37,204 bases of DNA from an uncultured Bacilli bacterium (GTDB lineage: Bacteria > Bacillota_I > Bacilli_A > RF39 > UBA660), in contig CALVUY010000005.1 of NCBI GenBank assembly GCA_944363705.1, positions 1 through 37,204 on the forward strand, read 5' to 3'. The notes below the pieces were generated by a model that had not been told where the DNA came from, ran no database searches, and worked only from the letters and a program-made list of their open reading frames with translations. The stretch's first letter is position 1; each line of letters starts with the position of its first letter. Shown in pieces: positions 23,814-30,983 of the stretch. The translations under genes and the position numbers were made by a program.

Positions 23814-25967
23814 GTGAAAAAAGATACTATTACAATAGATGATTTAATGGAAAAGGTAGATTCTTATATAAAAGACCCTAAAGAAAGAGAAAAGATACTT
23901 GATGCTTATTATTATGCTAAAGAAAAACATGCTGGACAGTATCGTAAGAGTGGGGAGGAATATATTATTCATCCCCTTAATATCGCTTTAATACTTACAT
24001 CTATTTATTCTGATAGTGAGTGTTTAGTAGCGGCACTTCTTCATGATGTTATAGAAGACTGTGATGTAGATGTAGAAGAGTTCAAAGAAAAGTTTGGTCT
24101 TACTGTCTATAAATTAGTAGATGGAGTTACTAAGTTAGGTAGACTTCACTTTTCTACTGATAATGAATACTTGGTTGAGTATTATAGAAAGATAATTGTT
24201 GGGATGAGCGAAGATGTTAGAGTAATCATTGTAAAACTTGCTGATCGTCTTCATAATATGAGAACATTATGGGCAACACCAGTAGAAAAACAAAAGAAAA
24301 AGTCTAAAGAAGTTCTTGAAATATTTGCACCTTTAGCCCACCATCTTGGAATCCATAAAATAAAAAGTGAACTTGAAGACTTATCACTTCGTTACTTAAA
24401 GCCAACTGTATTCTATGATATAGCAGATAAACTTAATAAGACAAAAGCAGAACGTGATACTACTGTTTATGAGATGCAAGAAGAAGTAACTGAACTATTA
24501 AATGAACATCATATACCTCATCAGATTAAAGGCCGTGCTAAAAGTATTTATAGTATCTATAATAAATTAGACAAGGGAAAGAAATTTAGTGATATATATG
24601 ACTTACTTGCTCTTCGTGTTTTAGTAGATACAGAACAAGATTGTTATCTTGCTCTTGGTCTAATTCATTCTAAGTTTAGACCATTACCTAAACGTTTTAA
24701 AGACTATATCGCTATGCCTAAACCTAATATGTATCAGTCACTTCATACAACAGTCTTTGGTATAGATGGATATTTATTTGAAATTCAAATTAGAACTTAT
24801 GAGATGGATGAAATAGCAGAAAATGGTATTGCTTCACACTGGGCTTATAAAGAAAATGGTGGTAGTAATAAAACTGCCAATCTACAGTCTATTACAACTC
24901 AAAAACTACAATTCTTTAAAGAGATAATGGAACTTGAAAATGATAAGATGAGTAGTGAAGAGTTTGTTAGTTCTGTTAAAGATGAAGTTTTAAATAATAA
25001 TATCTATGTCTTTACCCCTAAAGGAGATGTTTTTGAACTACCTAAAGGAGCGACACCACTGGACTTTGCCTATAAAGTTCATAGTAAAGTAGGAGAGACT
25101 ACAGTTGGAGCCTTTGTAAATGGTAATATCGTTCCTTTGGATTATGAATTAAAGAGTAATGATATTGTTAAAATAAATACTAATAAAAGTGCCCATCCAT
25201 CTAAAGAGTGGTTAAATATAGTTAAAACTACAGGAGCTCGTAATAAGATTAAGAGTTACTTTAGTAAAAATGAAAAAGAAGTCTTAGTAGAACGTGGTAA
25301 AGAGTTCTTAGAAAAAGAGTTAAGAAAAAGAAAAATACCACTTGTAGAGTTTTATAGTGATGATAAGATTAAAGAAGTTTATAAAAACTTAAAAATAGAT
25401 AATCTTGATGACTTATACTATGATATAGGTAGTGGTAAACATACCCCTAATAATGTTATTAATATAAATTATGAAAAACGTGAAGAAGAAAAACCTAAAC
25501 TGCTTAAAAACATTGTCAAAATAAATGATAATGCTTCTGACATAATTGTTGATGGAATAGACAAAATAAAAGTAAGTATAGCATCATGCTGTAAACCAGT
25601 TCATGGTGATGATATAGTAGGATATATTACAAGAGGTAATGGTATTACAATTCACAGAAGTACTTGTCGTAATCTTGCTAGTATGGATGATAGATGTATT
25701 AAAGTAAGTTGGGATGATAAACCTACTAATAAATATTATAGTGATTTACTTATTAGAACAGATACCTTAGATAATAAATTAATTGATATTACTAGTACTG
25801 TTAGTAAAGATAATGTTTCTATTACTAGTATTAAAACAATAAATAGAGATGAATATGCTACTTATGAGATGGAAGTTGCAGTTAATGATAAAGCTCATTT
25901 AGATAAATTAATACTAGATTTAGATAATTTACCATATATTACAAGTGTAGAGAGGTTGATATCATGA
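23814..25967 (+). CDS. rel: Bifunctional (p)ppGpp synthetase/hydrolase Rel
   Basis: Makes and degrades the stringent-response alarmone on idle ribosomes. In 717 residues all domains appear in order. The HD hydrolase has His53 (IIHPLNIA) and His77-Asp78 (LLHDVIEDC), with LADRLHNMRTL downstream, so hydrolysis should be active. The synthetase (about 235-345) contains RFKDYIAMPKPNMYQSLHT and FEIQIRTYEMDEIAENGIA. TGS (about 395-455), a Cys-containing domain (SCCKPVHGDDIVGY) and a C-terminal ACT follow. The start is GTG after aaggggtgt. It overlaps dtd by 4 bp (ATGA), the common rel-dtd pair. Confidence 0.97.
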   Translation: MKKDTITIDDLMEKVDSYIKDPKEREKILDAYYYAKEKHAGQYRKSGEEYIIHPLNIALILTSIYSDSECLVAALLHDVIEDCDVDVEEFKEKFGLTVYKLVDGVTKLGRLHFSTDNEYLVEYYRKIIVGMSEDVRVIIVKLADRLHNMRTLWATPVEKQKKKSKEVLEIFAPLAHHLGIHKIKSELEDLSLRYLKPTVFYDIADKLNKTKAERDTTVYEMQEEVTELLNEHHIPHQIKGRAKSIYSIYNKLDKGKKFSDIYDLLALRVLVDTEQDCYLALGLIHSKFRPLPKRFKDYIAMPKPNMYQSLHTTVFGIDGYLFEIQIRTYEMDEIAENGIASHWAYKENGGSNKTANLQSITTQKLQFFKEIMELENDKMSSEEFVSSVKDEVLNNNIYVFTPKGDVFELPKGATPLDFAYKVHSKVGETTVGAFVNGNIVPLDYELKSNDIVKINTNKSAHPSKEWLNIVKTTGARNKIKSYFSKNEKEVLVERGKEFLEKELRKRKIPLVEFYSDDKIKEVYKNLKIDNLDDLYYDIGSGKHTPNNVININYEKREEEKPKLLKNIVKINDNASDIIVDGIDKIKVSIASCCKPVHGDDIVGYITRGNGITIHRSTCRNLASMDDRCIKVSWDDKPTNKYYSDLLIRTDTLDNKLIDITSTVSKDNVSITSIKTINRDEYATYEMEVAVNDKAHLDKLILDLDNLPYITSVERLIS

Positions 25968-26398
25968 GAGTTTTAGTTCAAAGATGTAGTAATGCTAAAT
26001 GTGTTGTAGAAGGTAAAACTATTAGTGAAATAGATAATGGTTTAATGCTTCTTGTTGGTTTTACTGATACTGATAATAAAGATACAATTCTTTGGATGGT
26101 AAAAAAGGTTCTTAATCTTAGAATATTTCCAGATAGCAATGGAGTGATGAACTTATCTATTTTAGATGTTAAAGGATCTATATTATCAATTTCTCAGTTT
26201 ACTCTTTATGCTGATACCTCTAAAGGTAATAGACCTAGTTATATAAAGGCAATGAGTGGAGAGAAAGCTAAACTCTTGTATGAGTACTTTAATAAAGTTT
26301 TAAGTGAATATGTTCCTACAAAAGGTGGAGTATTTGGGGCAGATATGTCTATTACTTTAACTAATATAGGACCTACTACAATTATGTTGGAGAGATAA
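25964..26398 (+). CDS. dtd: D-aminoacyl-tRNA deacylase
   Basis: Proofreading enzyme that removes D-amino acids (and glycine) from tRNA. The 144 residues are full length. Both active-site signatures are seen: SISQFTLYADTSKGNRPSY (SQFTL motif) and NIGPTT (the Gly-cisPro motif NxGPxT). The N-terminus MRVLVQRCSNAKCVVEGK is typical, although Cys and Lys replace the usual VxRASVxV. The start ATG overlaps the rel stop (ATGA), so translation is probably coupled. A 2-bp gap leads to the next gene. Confidence 0.96.
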   Translation: MRVLVQRCSNAKCVVEGKTISEIDNGLMLLVGFTDTDNKDTILWMVKKVLNLRIFPDSNGVMNLSILDVKGSILSISQFTLYADTSKGNRPSYIKAMSGEKAKLLYEYFNKVLSEYVPTKGGVFGADMSITLTNIGPTTIMLER

Positions 26399-26400
26399 TT

Positions 26401-27462
26401 ATGTATAAAAATAGAATAAATTATAAATTGTTAAACTTTTTAATTTTTATGGGGCTTTTATATATTATAGTTACTAATATAGGTACCTGGTTTAATATCT
26501 TTTTATCTATTATTAGTATTTGTATGCCTTTTATCATTGCTTTTGCTATTGCCTATGCCCTTAATCCTATAGTAAGAAAACTAGTAGAAAAAGGCATTAG
26601 AAAGAGCCTTGCTGTTACTATTGTTGTAGTAGTTGTAACTGCCATCATCATTACTCTTTTAGTTATAACACTACCACTTTTATATAATCAACTTGTTATG
26701 TTTGCAACTAACTTTGGTAAAGTTATAGAAGATGTTGGCGATAAATTTAATATTAATTTAAGCTTTATAGCAGATAGTAGTGAAGGTTATTTAAATGATA
26801 TAATTAATAGTCTAGGTAACTTCCTAAAAGATGGTTCTATTGATATAGTAGGTAAAACTGCTTCATTCTTAGGTAAATTAGTAATATGTTATGTTGTATC
26901 TATCTATTTCCTTGCATATATGGATAATATTAGAAGAGCGATAGGAGACTTTTTAAAACAAGTTAAATATAAGTATTTCCGTTATGTTAAAGCTTTAGAT
27001 ACAGAACTAAGTAATTATCTAAAAGGACTATTGACATTTATGATTATTCAGTTCTTTGAATATTCCCTTGTCTTTTTAATAGTAGGACATCCTAACTGGT
27101 TCTTATTTGGTGTTTTAGCATCTCTTACAACAGTTATCCCTTACTTTGGAGGACTAATTACTAACTTGCTAGCCTTATTAACTGCATCAGTTATTAGCCC
27201 CACACTATTTATTGCAACTCTAGTTATCTGTTTAATCTTCCCTCAGTTAGATGGTTATGTCATATCTCCTAGAGTCTATGGTAAGACAAATAATGTCAAT
27301 CCGTTAATTACGATTATGATGGTATCAATTGGTGGTACAGTAGGTGGACCTTTAGGTATAATTATCGCTTTACCAATATATATTTTAATATCTGCAAGTT
27401 ATAGATTCTTTAAAAATGATATTAAAAAAGGTGTTAAAAAAGTAAAAGCCGAGATAAGTTAA
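26401..27462 (+). CDS. AI-2E family transporter (PerM/YdiK-like)
   Basis: A 353-residue membrane protein of the AI-2E exporter superfamily; members carry autoinducer-2, Na+/H+ or unknown solutes, so the substrate is open. Visible features are an N-terminal pair of helices (about 10-55), ALNPIVRKLVEKG, another helix near 65-90, a soluble section (100-150), and the conserved C-terminal region with GVLASLTTVIPYFGG, LDGYVISPRVYGKTNNVNP and GTVGGPLGIIIALPIYI. The start follows the dtd stop by 2 bp, and the weak ribosome site ggagag lies inside dtd. No hairpin follows. Confidence 0.9.
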   Translation: MYKNRINYKLLNFLIFMGLLYIIVTNIGTWFNIFLSIISICMPFIIAFAIAYALNPIVRKLVEKGIRKSLAVTIVVVVVTAIIITLLVITLPLLYNQLVMFATNFGKVIEDVGDKFNINLSFIADSSEGYLNDIINSLGNFLKDGSIDIVGKTASFLGKLVICYVVSIYFLAYMDNIRRAIGDFLKQVKYKYFRYVKALDTELSNYLKGLLTFMIIQFFEYSLVFLIVGHPNWFLFGVLASLTTVIPYFGGLITNLLALLTASVISPTLFIATLVICLIFPQLDGYVISPRVYGKTNNVNPLITIMMVSIGGTVGGPLGIIIALPIYILISASYRFFKNDIKKGVKKVKAEIS

Positions 27463-27487
27463 GTTAGTGTCAAGTAGTAGTGTAAAC

Positions 27488-27516
27488 TTGATTAAATGGG
27501 TAATATATGATAAAAT
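27488..27516 (+). promoter_or_regulatory. Promoter of the HD-DUF177-rpmF unit
   Basis: TTGATT (27488-27493), a 17-bp spacer and TAAAAT (27511-27516) preceded by TGA, so both a -35 and an extended -10 are present. It supports the downstream ATG 27560 as start over an upstream GTG at 27467. Confidence 0.75.
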
Positions 27517-27559
27517 TATATATGCTTATGGAAAAGCGAGAAGAGAAAGTGGGTATTTT

Positions 27560-28060
27560 ATGAGAACTTTTTATCCAAATGAGGAGTTTAATAATATAAT
27601 AATGCCAATTGTAAGTAATAGTGAGTACCAAAAGACAAAATCTTGTGTTCATCATGGAATGGATAGATATTCTCATATGATGAGAGTTGCTTACTATTCT
27701 TATAAAGTAACTAAGTTTTGTCATTTAGATTATAGAAGTACGACAAGAGGAGCGGTTTTACATGATTTCTTTTTAGATGAGTATGATGAAAAGAAAGCTC
27801 ATATATTAGTAAATCATCCTAAGATAGCTTTAGAAAACTCAAAGAAGTATTTTGATTTAAATGATTTAGAGCAAGATATAATTAAAGCTCATATGTTTCC
27901 AGTAGGAAAAACTCTACCAAAATATTTAGAAAGCTGGATAGTCAATGTTGTTGATGACATTGCTTGCTTCTATGAGAGAAGTTATGTCTTAAAGGAAAGT
28001 ATGTCAGTTGCATGTAGTATGGTTATTTTATTATTTATGGTATTTTTTAAGAGATGGTGA
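27560..28060 (+). CDS. Small HD-domain hydrolase
   Basis: A 166-residue single-domain HD-superfamily protein. The metal site can be read as His39 (DRYSHMMRV), His68-Asp69 (AVLHDFFLDEYDE), His86 (LVNHPKIA), His111 (KAHMFP) and Asp132-133 (VVDDIACFYER). The substrate is unknown. An in-frame GTG at 27467 would add 31 residues, but these cover the promoter and look unlike the family start (MRTFYPNEEF), so ATG 27560 is chosen; its ribosome site (aagtggg) is weak. The C-terminus is hydrophobic (SMVILLFMVFF). Its stop codon lies 5 bp before the next start. Confidence 0.82.
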   Translation: MRTFYPNEEFNNIIMPIVSNSEYQKTKSCVHHGMDRYSHMMRVAYYSYKVTKFCHLDYRSTTRGAVLHDFFLDEYDEKKAHILVNHPKIALENSKKYFDLNDLEQDIIKAHMFPVGKTLPKYLESWIVNVVDDIACFYERSYVLKESMSVACSMVILLFMVFFKRW

Positions 28061-28065
28061 GTTTT

Positions 28066-28530
28066 ATGAATATAAAAGAATTATTAGATGGTAGTATTAA
28101 TAGTATTGATATAGATGAAAACTTTACCATTCCTAAAGGAAATTATGCTAATACTGAGATAATAGATTTAGAGAAAGTTAAAGTAAAAGGTAACTTAACT
28201 TATCCAAGTGATGATAATTTATTCTTAGATATAGAATGTTCTGGTACTATGAAATTAAATGATTCTGTTAGTTTAGAACCAGTTCTTTATCCTTTTTCCT
28301 TTAAAATTAGTGAAAATGTGAGCGAATTATTAGAAAATGATCAATTTACTCTTGATATTATTAACATTTTATGGGAAAATATAGTACTAGAGATCCCTAT
28401 TCGCTATAGCGAAGTTACAAATTATGATAAATATAAAGGGGATGGATGGAGAGTTATTAGTGAAGATGATGTTAAAGATAATACTAATAATCCCTTTAAA
28501 GATTTATTAAAAGAAATAGAGAAGGAGTGA
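28066..28530 (+). CDS. YceD/DUF177 family protein
   Basis: A 154-residue protein of the DUF177 (YceD) family, nearly always encoded just before rpmF and linked to ribosome or 23S rRNA matters, without a settled mechanism in this group. Typical features are an N-terminal beta region ([23 protein letters not shown]), the middle [12 protein letters not shown] and the acidic C-terminal [21 protein letters not shown] (the family's DPR-x-L-x-x-L place). ATG 28066 fits ggtgag as ribosome site better than the ATG at 28054. rpmF follows after 4 bp. Confidence 0.9.
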   Translation: MNIKELLDGSINSIDIDENFTIPKGNYANTEIIDLEKVKVKGNLTYPSDDNLFLDIECSGTMKLNDSVSLEPVLYPFSFKISENVSELLENDQFTLDIINILWENIVLEIPIRYSEVTNYDKYKGDGWRVISEDDVKDNTNNPFKDLLKEIEKE

Positions 28531-28534
28531 TATA

Positions 28535-28750
28535 ATGTTAAAGTTAGATATTCAAATGTTTGCAGTTCCTTTTAGAAAGGTATCTAAAACAAGAAAAAGA
28601 ATGAGAAGAAGTCATAATGCTCTAGAAGTACCTGGTATGGTTAAATGTCCAAACTGTGGTGAAATGATTAAAGCACATCGTGTTTGTCCTAAATGTGGAA
28701 GTTATAAAGGAAAAACAGTTGTAGATATGACTGAGAAAGAAGAGGCTTAA
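28535..28750 (+). CDS. rpmF: Ribosomal protein L32 with a Prp-type N-terminal leader
   Basis: Large-subunit protein of 71 residues. From residue 10 it reads [18 protein letters not shown], the normal mature start of L32, followed by the zinc ribbon CPNC (38-41) and CPKC (51-54). Before it stand nine extra residues, MLKLDIQMF. This closely matches the leader of Bacillota L27 (MLKLNLQFF before Ala), which the cysteine protease Prp removes after Phe. The start is secure: aaggag is 7 bp upstream of this ATG, while the internal ATG at residue 8 has no ribosome site. The gene follows DUF177 by 4 bp and ends in a terminator. Confidence 0.97.
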   Translation: MLKLDIQMFAVPFRKVSKTRKRMRRSHNALEVPGMVKCPNCGEMIKAHRVCPKCGSYKGKTVVDMTEKEEA

Positions 28751-28765
28751 TAAAGTCTTTTTTTA
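28740..28765 (+). terminator. Rho-independent terminator of rpmF
   Basis: AAGAGGCTT / AAGTCTTTT stem with G-T pairs and an AATA loop, followed by a T-run; it overlaps the rpmF stop codon. Confidence 0.75.
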
Positions 28766-28771
28766 TTGTTA

Positions 28772-28800
28772 TTGTTATTTTTATCCTTTTGTGATAGTAT
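28772..28800 (+). promoter_or_regulatory. Candidate promoter for the unknown membrane-protein gene
   Basis: TTGTTA (28772-28777), a 17-bp spacer and TAGTAT (28795-28800) preceded by TGA, an extended -10 form. Confidence 0.55.
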
Positions 28801-28825
28801 ATAAGAACAGAAAAGAGGAAGAGTT

Positions 28826-29575
28826 ATGAAAGTAATTAGAGATGAAGATAAGAAGAGCAATACTTATATAAAAAAAGTCAAAATAAAAAAACGAAAAAAA
28901 ACTAAACATAATAGCAAAAGCTTAAATGACGTTAATGTAACAACTAAAAACTATAATGATTTAGTTGTTTATATGGCAGATGGTTCTAAACCAAGATATG
29001 CTAATATACCAGAGTATAAGAAAAAATTATTAGAAATAAGACGCCAGCAATATATAAAAAACAAAGATGAACTTGTTGATTTGAAAAATAATTTAAAATT
29101 ATATACGACTCTTTTAATTGTTTGTATAGGTATTACTGCTGTTTCTATTCCCATTGCAGCAATAGTAAATGGTTTAAGTGCCATATTGTATTCTATTAGT
29201 TGTGTTTCAACTGCTTCGGGAATAATTAGTGCTGTTTTAGCGTCAAAATATTATAGTAAAATTAATGATGTTAAGAAATATGAATTTTTTGATGATAACA
29301 TTAGCACTTTAAATTCAGTAGATTTAGATAATCCTAATATTTTAGAAAGAGTTAAGAATAAAGACAAAAGAAAAATATATAGAATAAAAAAAGAAAAAGA
29401 TTTTGAAAATGAGAAACCATATTTTGAAAATATTAGTATTGACGGTTTATCATTAGATGCCTTAAAAAGAATTAAAGATAATATATTAAGAGAAAACTAT
29501 TTCGCTTTATCTACTTCTAAAAAAGAAAATAATGATACTGCTGAATCTAAAGGCAAGCCTTATGTAAAAAAATAA
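28826..29575 (+). CDS. Unknown protein with a two-helix membrane hairpin
   Basis: A 249-residue protein I do not recognise. The N-terminus is very basic (KKVKIKKRKKTKH, 16-28). A charged helical stretch (62-90) is followed by two hydrophobic segments at about 92-114 and 117-140, joined by a very short turn, so both ends should face the cytoplasm. The C-terminal 100 residues are charged and helical and end in Lys. There is no signal peptide and no enzymatic motif. It has its own promoter and ribosome site (agaggaagag) and is followed by hairpin repeats. The basic tail could bind nucleic acid or the membrane surface, but that is a guess. Confidence 0.75.
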   Translation: MKVIRDEDKKSNTYIKKVKIKKRKKTKHNSKSLNDVNVTTKNYNDLVVYMADGSKPRYANIPEYKKKLLEIRRQQYIKNKDELVDLKNNLKLYTTLLIVCIGITAVSIPIAAIVNGLSAILYSISCVSTASGIISAVLASKYYSKINDVKKYEFFDDNISTLNSVDLDNPNILERVKNKDKRKIYRIKKEKDFENEKPYFENISIDGLSLDALKRIKDNILRENYFALSTSKKENNDTAESKGKPYVKK

Positions 29576-29593
29576 AATTTATATGAATTTTGT

Positions 29594-29680
29594 AAATTGA
29601 CCCTATTTTTTAGAGTCAATTTTTAATTTTCTCTAGGCGAATTTATAAAATTGACCCCTGTATTTAGAGTGAATTTTCAA
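29594..29680 (+). repeat. Two tandem hairpin repeats of about 54 bp
   Basis: AAATTGACCC and a later TTAGAGTSAATTTT recur with a 54-bp period. In copy 1, AAATTGAC (29594-29601) pairs with GTCAATTT (29615-29622) and a T-rich tail follows, so it can end transcription of the upstream gene. Copy 2 (29648-29680) has mismatches in the stem. This could be a duplicated terminator or the remnant of a small mobile repeat. Confidence 0.6.
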
Positions 29681-29737
29681 AATCCTCTTTTTGCATTACT
29701 TTTCTTCTTATGTTAGTGTACTCACTACATACATGTA

Positions 29738-29749
29738 TGAAAACAATAT
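29738..29749 (+). promoter_or_regulatory. 12-bp perfect palindrome before the Rpn gene
   Basis: CATACATGTATG is fully self-complementary and lies 19 bp before the Rpn start, where a repressor site would be placed. No clear promoter boxes were found around it. Confidence 0.35.
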
Positions 29750-29768
29750 TTGAAAGAGAGGTAAATTA

Positions 29769-30635
29769 ATGGAAAATAATGATAATGATAAATTTGTAAG
29801 CCTTTTAGCCGATAGTACATTTAAGTATATGTTTAAAGATTATAGAGAGTTTTTTAAAAAGGCAATTAAATCAACAATTAATGTCGATATAAGTGAATAT
29901 GAACTTTATAATAATGAGATAAATAGTGGAAATAAAGCTAGAGATTATAGACTAGATATACTACTAAAGAAAGACAATGATTTTATTATAATAGAAATGA
30001 ATAAAAATGCTGATAAAAGGACCCTATTAAAAGCCAGAAAGTATTTATATGCTGTTGCAGGAGGAGGACTAGTAGAAGGAGAAGACTTTAAAAAGATGCA
30101 TACTATTCTTATTAACTTTAATAATTCTAAATATAAAAATGATAAAGAGGCGATCAGTGTTGGATATGATTTAAGAAATGAAAAATATAATGATGTTATA
30201 GATGAAATAAAAATTTATGACATATATCTTGAAAGTCTTGAAAATGTACGTTATAATGGTAGTAACGAAAAAGAAACATATTTAGCAATGTTTAGAGCAG
30301 AGTCTTTTGAAGAGATGAGAAATATTGCTAATGGTAATAAGGAGGCTTTGAAAGTAGTGGAAGAATTAGAAAGGTTAAGTGAAAATGATGAGTTTAGAGT
30401 GCTTTATGATGCTGAAAAAATGAGAAGAAAAGAAATAAACTCGGCAAGACTTGATGGCTATGATGATGGTTATGGTAATGGCTACGAAATTGGGATTACT
30501 AAAGGAAAAGAAGAAGAGAAAATTGCTATTGCTAAAAATTTTCTTAAAAATGGAGTATCTCCTGACATAGTATCCGAAAGTACTGGTTTAAATGAAGATG
30601 AGATAAATAATTTACTAGATGAATTAAACAGCTAA
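29769..30635 (+). CDS. Rpn-type PD-(D/E)XK nuclease (PDDEXK_2 'transposase' family)
   Basis: A 288-residue protein of the family labelled Rpn recombination-promoting nuclease or PD-(D/E)XK nuclease family transposase. The N-terminal start (FVSLLADSTFKYMF) is typical. The nuclease core has Asp63 (RLDILLKKD) and Glu76 in IIIEMNK, where the usual ExQ or ExK position holds Asn78. The C-terminal part has the repeated-Gly spacer DGYDDGYGNGYEIGITKGKEEE and a helix-turn-helix-like end (IAKNFLKNGVSPDIVSESTG). An internal ribosome site aaggagg (30339-30345) precedes in-frame TTG codon 194 (30348) and GTG codon 197. In Escherichia coli, Rpn toxins carry such an intragenic start for a short antitoxin. 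The ribosome site of the full gene is gagaggt. No transposon ends are seen. Confidence 0.88.
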   Translation: MENNDNDKFVSLLADSTFKYMFKDYREFFKKAIKSTINVDISEYELYNNEINSGNKARDYRLDILLKKDNDFIIIEMNKNADKRTLLKARKYLYAVAGGGLVEGEDFKKMHTILINFNNSKYKNDKEAISVGYDLRNEKYNDVIDEIKIYDIYLESLENVRYNGSNEKETYLAMFRAESFEEMRNIANGNKEALKVVEELERLSENDEFRVLYDAEKMRRKEINSARLDGYDDGYGNGYEIGITKGKEEEKIAIAKNFLKNGVSPDIVSESTGLNEDEINNLLDELNS

Positions 30636-30934
30636 TGGTAATAAGGAGGCTTTGAAAGTAGTGGAAGAATTAGAAAGGTTAAGTGAAAATGATGAGTTTA
30701 GAGTCCTTTATGATGCTGAAAAAATGAGAAGAAAAGAGATAAACTCGGCAAGACTTGATGGCTATGATGATGGTTATGGCAATGGCTACGAAATTGGAAT
30801 TACTAAAGGAAAAGAAGAGGGAGCTAAGGCAGAAAAAATTGCTATTGCTAAAAATCTTCTTAAAAATGGTATATCTATTGATTTAGTATCAGAAAGTACT
30901 GGTTTAGGTGTAGAAGAATTAGAAGAGTTAAAGA
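30327..30934 (+). repeat. Tandem duplication of the Rpn C-terminal coding region
   Basis: The sequence from 30327 (GCTAATGGTAATAAGGAGGC) recurs at 30631, an offset of 304 bp. About the first 190 bases differ at only four positions; beyond that a 12-base insertion and many differences appear. The offset is not a multiple of three, so the second copy is out of frame with the full-length gene, whose stop TAA lies in the junction. Confidence 0.9.
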
Positions 30935-30945
30935 AAGAAGCTTAA
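30652..30945 (+). CDS. Free-standing Rpn C-terminal domain, putative RpnS-like antitoxin
   Basis: An open frame of up to 97 codons repeating residues 194-288 of the preceding nuclease. It lacks the nuclease core and holds only the helical, Gly-repeat and C-terminal helix-turn-helix-like parts. The start is uncertain: aaggagg (30643-30649) is 2 bp before TTG 30652 and 11 bp before the in-frame GTG 30661. The first 180 or so bases differ from copy 1 at four sites, all synonymous, which argues that this reading frame has been kept. It adds four residues (GAKA) and ends ELEELKKEA. A role as a separate antitoxin is inferred from Rpn biology; a dead duplication fragment is the alternative. Confidence 0.6.
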   Translation: MKVVEELERLSENDEFRVLYDAEKMRRKEINSARLDGYDDGYGNGYEIGITKGKEEGAKAEKIAIAKNLLKNGISIDLVSESTGLGVEELEELKKEA

Positions 30946-30959
30946 TAACTTCTTTCTTT
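30930..30959 (+). terminator. Hairpin after the Rpn duplicate
   Basis: AAAGAAAGAAG / CTTCTTTCTTT is a perfect 11-bp stem with an 8-base loop over the stop codon. The pyrimidine 3' arm partly replaces a U-run. Confidence 0.55.
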
Positions 30960-30983
30960 AATCCTGGTAAAAGAGGTGTTGAT

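Noticed and set aside
27467-27559. GTG start adding 31 residues to the small HD protein
   Set aside because: The segment contains a good promoter and no ribosome site, and the added residues look unlike the family.
27470-27724. Minus-strand open frame opposite the small HD gene
   Set aside because: Overlaps the HD coding region and its promoter, with no start signal or family resemblance.
29769-30635. Insertion sequence, because the family is often labelled transposase
   Set aside because: No terminal inverted repeats, target-site duplication or DDE motif; PD-(D/E)XK Rpn proteins are nucleases and the transposase name is historical.
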